A DNA stretch of 64,000 nucleotides from Cavia porcellus (Eukaryota > Chordata > Mammalia > Rodentia > Caviidae), in NCBI RefSeq assembly GCF_034190915.1, contig NW_026947496.1:57608501-57672500 (forward strand). Reading direction: 5' to 3'. The notes under the pieces were generated by a model that saw only the letters and a list, made by a program, of their open reading frames with translations, had not been told where the DNA came from and searched no databases. A program made the translations under genes and the position numbers. Numbering within the stretch: the first letter of the stretch is position 1; each line of letters begins with the position of its first letter. This document shows, in pieces, positions 59,990 to 64,000 of the stretch.

Positions 59990-61040
59990 GGAAACAACTG
60001 AGAAAAAAAATTAGAAGCTATAGAGAAGTGGAAAGTTGTAGCAAAGATGGAAACAATCTGGACTGTCTCCTTAGCTCCCAAGTCTGGTAGGGGAACTTGT
60101 TCCCCAGAATCAAGGCAAGTTTCCAAGGCTGAGAGATCCAAGGAGAAACAAGGACAGCACACATGGCCATTGCAAACTCTAAAGACACTGTGAGAATCTG
60201 CTCTGAGGGGATGGCATCCTTCCACCCACATGACAGACAGCAAAGAAGAATCCAAGTCTACAGTCTATCATATTTCCAGCGAACACCTAATCAGATGCCA
60301 TTTTGGAAAAGAACTGATTATTTACTTCTGGGACTCAGAACAATGTAAAAACTTTAAGGCTCTGAGTGTTACCCTCTCACAGTGAGTGGATGGGAGATAG
60401 CCATGGGACACAGCCACAAAGGGAGAGCAAGGTAAGAAGATCCTCTGAGAAGTTTATACTTAGGGGGGAAGACTATGGACCCTGCCCCCCACAGGAAGAA
60501 GTCAGGCCTGGGTTGAGCTGTGTTCAGAAAGGGCTGAATCTGACAGTGTCTGCCAGTATTAAGTACCCTGCTCCTTGCCCTTCTGCCTACTTTCATCATA
60601 GTTCTGAGCTGGCTGCCGTGGCTCCAATCCACTAATGTGAGTGCAGATACTGTCACAACCCGAGTAAACAGGGAGGTCTCTGGAAGGGGTTGCACTTCAC
60701 AAACCCATTTCTTTTTGGACTCCAAAACCACAGATCCTAGAAGGAAACTACTGATTCAAAAATACAGAAAAAATATTTTCTATTTTTGGATTTTTTTTCT
60801 TGTTTCCCTTTTTCTTTCAAATCTTTTCTATTTTTATTCTCCTACCATATTATTTCATTTATTCTCTTCTTTAATTTCATTTTCTATTTCTTTTTGGGCT
60901 TTTTAATCACCTTTATCAAATTCTATAAAAAGTCTTTTTTCTTCTGAATAGGATTTTTTGTCTCATTTTCAAAAACGAGAAGATAATGCTTTCGTAGGAA
61001 TTATTCAGTATTTTTTAGTTAAAACTCTCAATAGGAATTG
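59990..61040 (+). mobile_element. candidate 5' region of the old sense L1
   Basis: A G+C-richer stretch (60040-60720) is followed by a pyrimidine-rich run (60770-60990). It lies directly upstream of the L1 endonuclease start at 61045. Old mammalian L1M 5' regions can have this layout, but I recognise no specific motif. Frames of 89-120 codons on both strands are not conserved in appearance. It could also be an unrelated repeat. Confidence 0.32.
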
Positions 61041-61312
61041 TCTCAGTTTCCAAAACAAAACATTTATATTGGTAGACTGGATCAAGAAAAAGAAACCAAT
61101 GATATACAGGATATAAGAAATGCATTTAGTGCCAAAAGAAGTACTCAAAGGAAGAGGAATAATATTCTGCATGACAAGAATCTGGAAAAAGCAAGTGCAG
61201 GTATCCTAGTTGCATACAAAGTAGTTTGTAAACCAAAATTGCTTAGAAATGAAGAAGCTCACATATTTGTTAAAGGAAAATTACATGAGGAAGACAACAA
61301 TAATAAACTTTT

Positions 61313-61392
61313 GTGATAGCATAATGTCTGTCCTATAAGCACAAAGTCCTAAATTCAATTTCCAATATGCACAAACAAATAAACAAACAAAT
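61313..61392 (+). mobile_element. ID-type SINE nested in the old L1
   Basis: gtgatagcataatgtctgtc, aagtcctaaattcaatttcc and an (AAAC)n/A-rich tail interrupt the L1 endonuclease region just before aatatgcacca. Confidence 0.68.
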
Positions 61393-62409
61393 ATGCACCA
61401 AACACCAGCAAAACCAGCTTCATAAAAAAATGTCCCAGGACATAAAAATCATATACATAATGATACAATTAAAATCAGGGATCTCGATACCCTGTGGTCA
61501 CATAGAAAGAACAACTGGACAAAAAAAATGAACATGAATTATCAGAGGTGAACTAAACCTTTAAACAAATGGACCTAATAGATAACTATAGTTTTCTACT
61601 TAACAACAGACTACACAATCTTCTGAGCAGTACATAGGAATTTCTCCAAATGGGACCACATGTTAGCCCATAAAGCATGCTTAAGTAAATGCAAAAGGTT
61701 TGAAATTATCTTTTACAAATTATTAGATCATACTTCAATGAAACTAGAAATCCAAGTTAAAAAAAACAGCAATTTTGTAATCACATAGAAAATAAACAAT
61801 ATCCCCTTAAATAATCAGGGAGTCACAGAAGAAATCAATCAGCAATGGGAGAGTTCTTAGAAACAAATGATGATGCCAGTATACCTTATCAGAATCTGTG
61901 GAACATAAGGAAAGCTGTTCTGTGAGTGAAATTTATAGCAAATCACTACATCAGAAATACAAATTGAGTCCGAATAAATAACATAATGATGCACCACCAG
62001 GTCCTAGAAAAATAAGAACAATCCAAATTCGAAGCTGGTAAAAGGTAGGACATTATAAAGATCAGAGCAGAAAATATGAAATTGAGACTAAAAAATAATA
62101 CAAGAGTCAATGACTAGAAGAGTTGGGTTTTTCTTGAAAGAATAAACAGAAGACCCAAATCACTGGAATCAGTAATGAACAAGGTAACAGGTTCTGCCAA
62201 AATTCAGAAAATTTTTAATAACATCTTTGAGAATTTGTTTTCTAATAAAATGGAAAATTCAGAAGAGATGAGTGGATTTTCAGATAAAATGAAGTATAAA
62301 ACATGAACCAAGAAGACCTAAAAACACTGAGTAACTCAACGATTGGGAATGAGATTAAAGAATAGGAATATACCAATTTTATTAAAGAATAAAAAATAGC
62401 AATTAAGGA

Positions 62410-62965
62410 AAGTCTTCCATTTGACCCAGCCATTTCCCTTATCAGCAATGTCCTAAAAGTGCTAAAGATATCATATTACAATGGCACTTACCTGCCCATG
62501 TTTATAGCACATAATTCACAATTGCTAAATCTTGGAAGTAGCCTATATGTCCATCCACAAATGAATGGATTAACAAATTGTTGTATTTAGATGAAGTGGA
62601 GTACTACTGTATCATAATAAGGATAATCTTGAATTATTAGAAGGAAAAATGATGCATATTGAGGCCATAATTTTAAATGAAATAAATCAGGCAAGTTTAA
62701 ATATCACATGATTTAATTTATGTAGAAATCCACAAAATTTAAAGAGCAAAAATAAAGCTTAGGTAATGGAAAATAGCAATATAGATCTTTTACATATGGC
62801 AAATGGACCAAGAGATAGAGGTTAGTGGAGGGGAGAGAAGAGGATGAAAATAATAAGATGTACTGTTTACATATGCCAATGTCCCATGGCATGTGAATAT
62901 TATGTAGTACAAACATTTAGTAATTAAAAATTTTAAGTACAAAATTTTAAAAGTAAAATTAAAAG
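62410..62965 (+). mobile_element. L1 3' end nested in the old L1
   Basis: ccatttgacccagccatttc, gtttatagcacataattcac, a cctatatgtccatccac block, aatgaatggattaacaaat and gaagtggagtactactg give the ORF2 C-terminus. The 3' UTR (ttagtggaggggagagaaga) ends in an A-rich run. Sequence typical of mid-ORF2 lies downstream of it, so the C-terminus is out of order and must belong to a second, inserted copy. Confidence 0.7.
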
Positions 62966-64000
62966 AAATGTGCTTCAGGAGACAGGGTAAATTTATACCT
63001 GCCTCTAATTAGAAATGAAAGAAAAGAAGAATGATTAAAAGAGCACCAAACTATTAAATAACATATATATTACCCATACTGTAAAACCACAAATCAGTAA
63101 TGAATGAAACAAATCAACAAGGCCTGAACAGATGTAGAATCATATTGTTCATGAATGATAAGACTCAATATCTTTAAGATATCATTACTCTCAATTAATT
63201 CAATACAATTCCAATAAAAATGTCGATAAGTATTTTGCTTCTTTTGGATAGGCATTTACAAACTGGTCCAATAAAAATATAAAAAGACTATGGTGATGAA
63301 ATACTGTAATCCTGAAATTTATGTGAGTCATAGAAGTCATGTTCTTTTTTTTTTTTCAATTATAATGTTAAGTAGGAATATTTTTACTCTAATTGAGGTT
63401 TTTAGATCTTCAATCTTAATGTATAACAGTTGATTTCAGAATTTAATAAAGCCACAAAATTCATGAATATGTGGCATTGCTTAAAGAACAGACATAAATC
63501 AATAGTAAAGAATAGAGATCCCTGAAATAAATTCACAGACATGGAGGAATATGATTTTTGACAAAGGTACAATTAAATGTAATAGAAAAAAGCATGTTTT
63601 ATCAAAAATATTAAATCCACTAAAATTTGAATTGAATATATCTCATATCAGACAATGTTAATTTTAGAATCATTTACTCATATCTAGGATATTGTGTTAA
63701 AAGTAAAAGATTTGATATAGCTTAATTTCAAATAGGAAAAATATTTATGAAAATTGAGAATCTAGGAAAAAGCAAACCTGAATGAATTTATTTATAGTAA
63801 ATTAAAATATTAAGAGGCTTTACTACAGAAGTATCTAAAATCTTAAATCGGTATTACTTACAAAGTTCCACAAACATGTGTATAGAAAATGAGACTTTGC
63901 ATGGTATGCTTTATTGTACAGGAATATAGAACAAGTCTTTTGGAAACATTCAGGTAGAAGTCGTAGTAGTTGGTGGATAGGTTTGCACTTTCCCTAACTC

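Larger units (their letters stand above)
61045..64000 (+). pseudogene. old sense L1 ORF2, interrupted and running off the window
   Basis: The endonuclease part begins tggtagactggatcaaga, then accaatgatatacaggat. After an ID it continues with tttaaacaaatggacctaa, ccacatgttagcccataaag, and atgaaactagaaatccaagt. Linker and early-RT blocks follow near 62040-62400 (ttataaagatcagagcagaa). After a nested L1 3' end, mid-ORF2 blocks resume at about 63150-64000 (aagactcaatatctttaag, atgatttttgacaaaggta). All frames are broken by stops. The C-terminus would lie beyond 64000. Confidence 0.75.

Noticed and set aside
60369..60731. Opposed frames of 89-120 codons in a G+C-richer patch, considered as an exon
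   Set aside because: There is no conserved motif and no convincing splice pattern. The patch lies just upstream of an L1 endonuclease region and more likely belongs to a repeat.
1..64000. CRISPR arrays, operons, prophage or bacterial defence systems
   Set aside because: The window is clearly mammalian nuclear DNA (L1, B1, ID, MIR, L2, MaLR). No regularly spaced direct repeats with unique spacers and no prokaryotic gene organisation occur.

Overview
This window is non-coding mammalian nuclear DNA. It is strongly AT-rich, has no CpG-island-like stretch, and contains no intact protein-coding gene that I can support. It is built from layers of retrotransposon insertions. The SINE content points to a rodent: 7SL-derived B1 monomers occur with tRNA-derived ID-type elements and with fused B1+ID dimers. 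Such dimers are known from squirrel-related and beaver/kangaroo-rat-related rodents rather than from mouse or rat. I cannot name the species.

Left part (about 2.4-12.8 kb): an ancient antisense L1, recognised by its old L1M-like ORF2, ORF1 and 3' UTR sequence, acts as a scaffold into which at least seven later elements inserted. Two are copies of one ORF2-less, half-L1 (HAL1-like) family. One is 5'-truncated (3478-4410). The other looks full length (4497-7857), with a 5' UTR, a broken ORF1, a long 3' UTR and a 12-bp target-site duplication. An L1 3' end, an ID, a solitary ERV LTR with a 4-bp duplication and two B1s also interrupt the scaffold.

Middle left (14.4-19.3 kb): a younger antisense L1 keeps its 5' UTR, ORF1 and the RT part of ORF2, but has lost most of the endonuclease-coding region. 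Its 3' UTR is a tandem array of roughly 140-bp units. The HAL1-like element carries the same unit in more copies and then extends past the L1 terminus. This ties the non-autonomous family to its probable autonomous partner inside one window.

20.7-30 kb: an L2 and an old antisense L1 split by two MaLR-type LTRs, then an adjacent inverted pair of MaLR LTRs, then further MaLR-like LTRs, a 59-bp tandem duplication and microsatellites. Two long stretches (24.6-27.9 and 30.4-33.8 kb) show almost no recognisable repeats.

33.8-57.5 kb: scattered old L1 3' ends, B1-ID dimers, IDs, two relics of one Tc1/mariner-type DNA transposon (one with a readable transposase C-terminus), MIR and L2 fragments, LTRs and CA/GT arrays. 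One ID at 52.03-52.14 kb carries an exact 36-bp copy of an L2 segment located 680 bp away.

57.5-64 kb: mostly unrecognised sequence, then an old sense-strand L1 running off the right edge, itself split by an ID and by another L1 3' end. Family names rest on recognising conserved consensus features by eye; element borders without target-site duplications are approximate.
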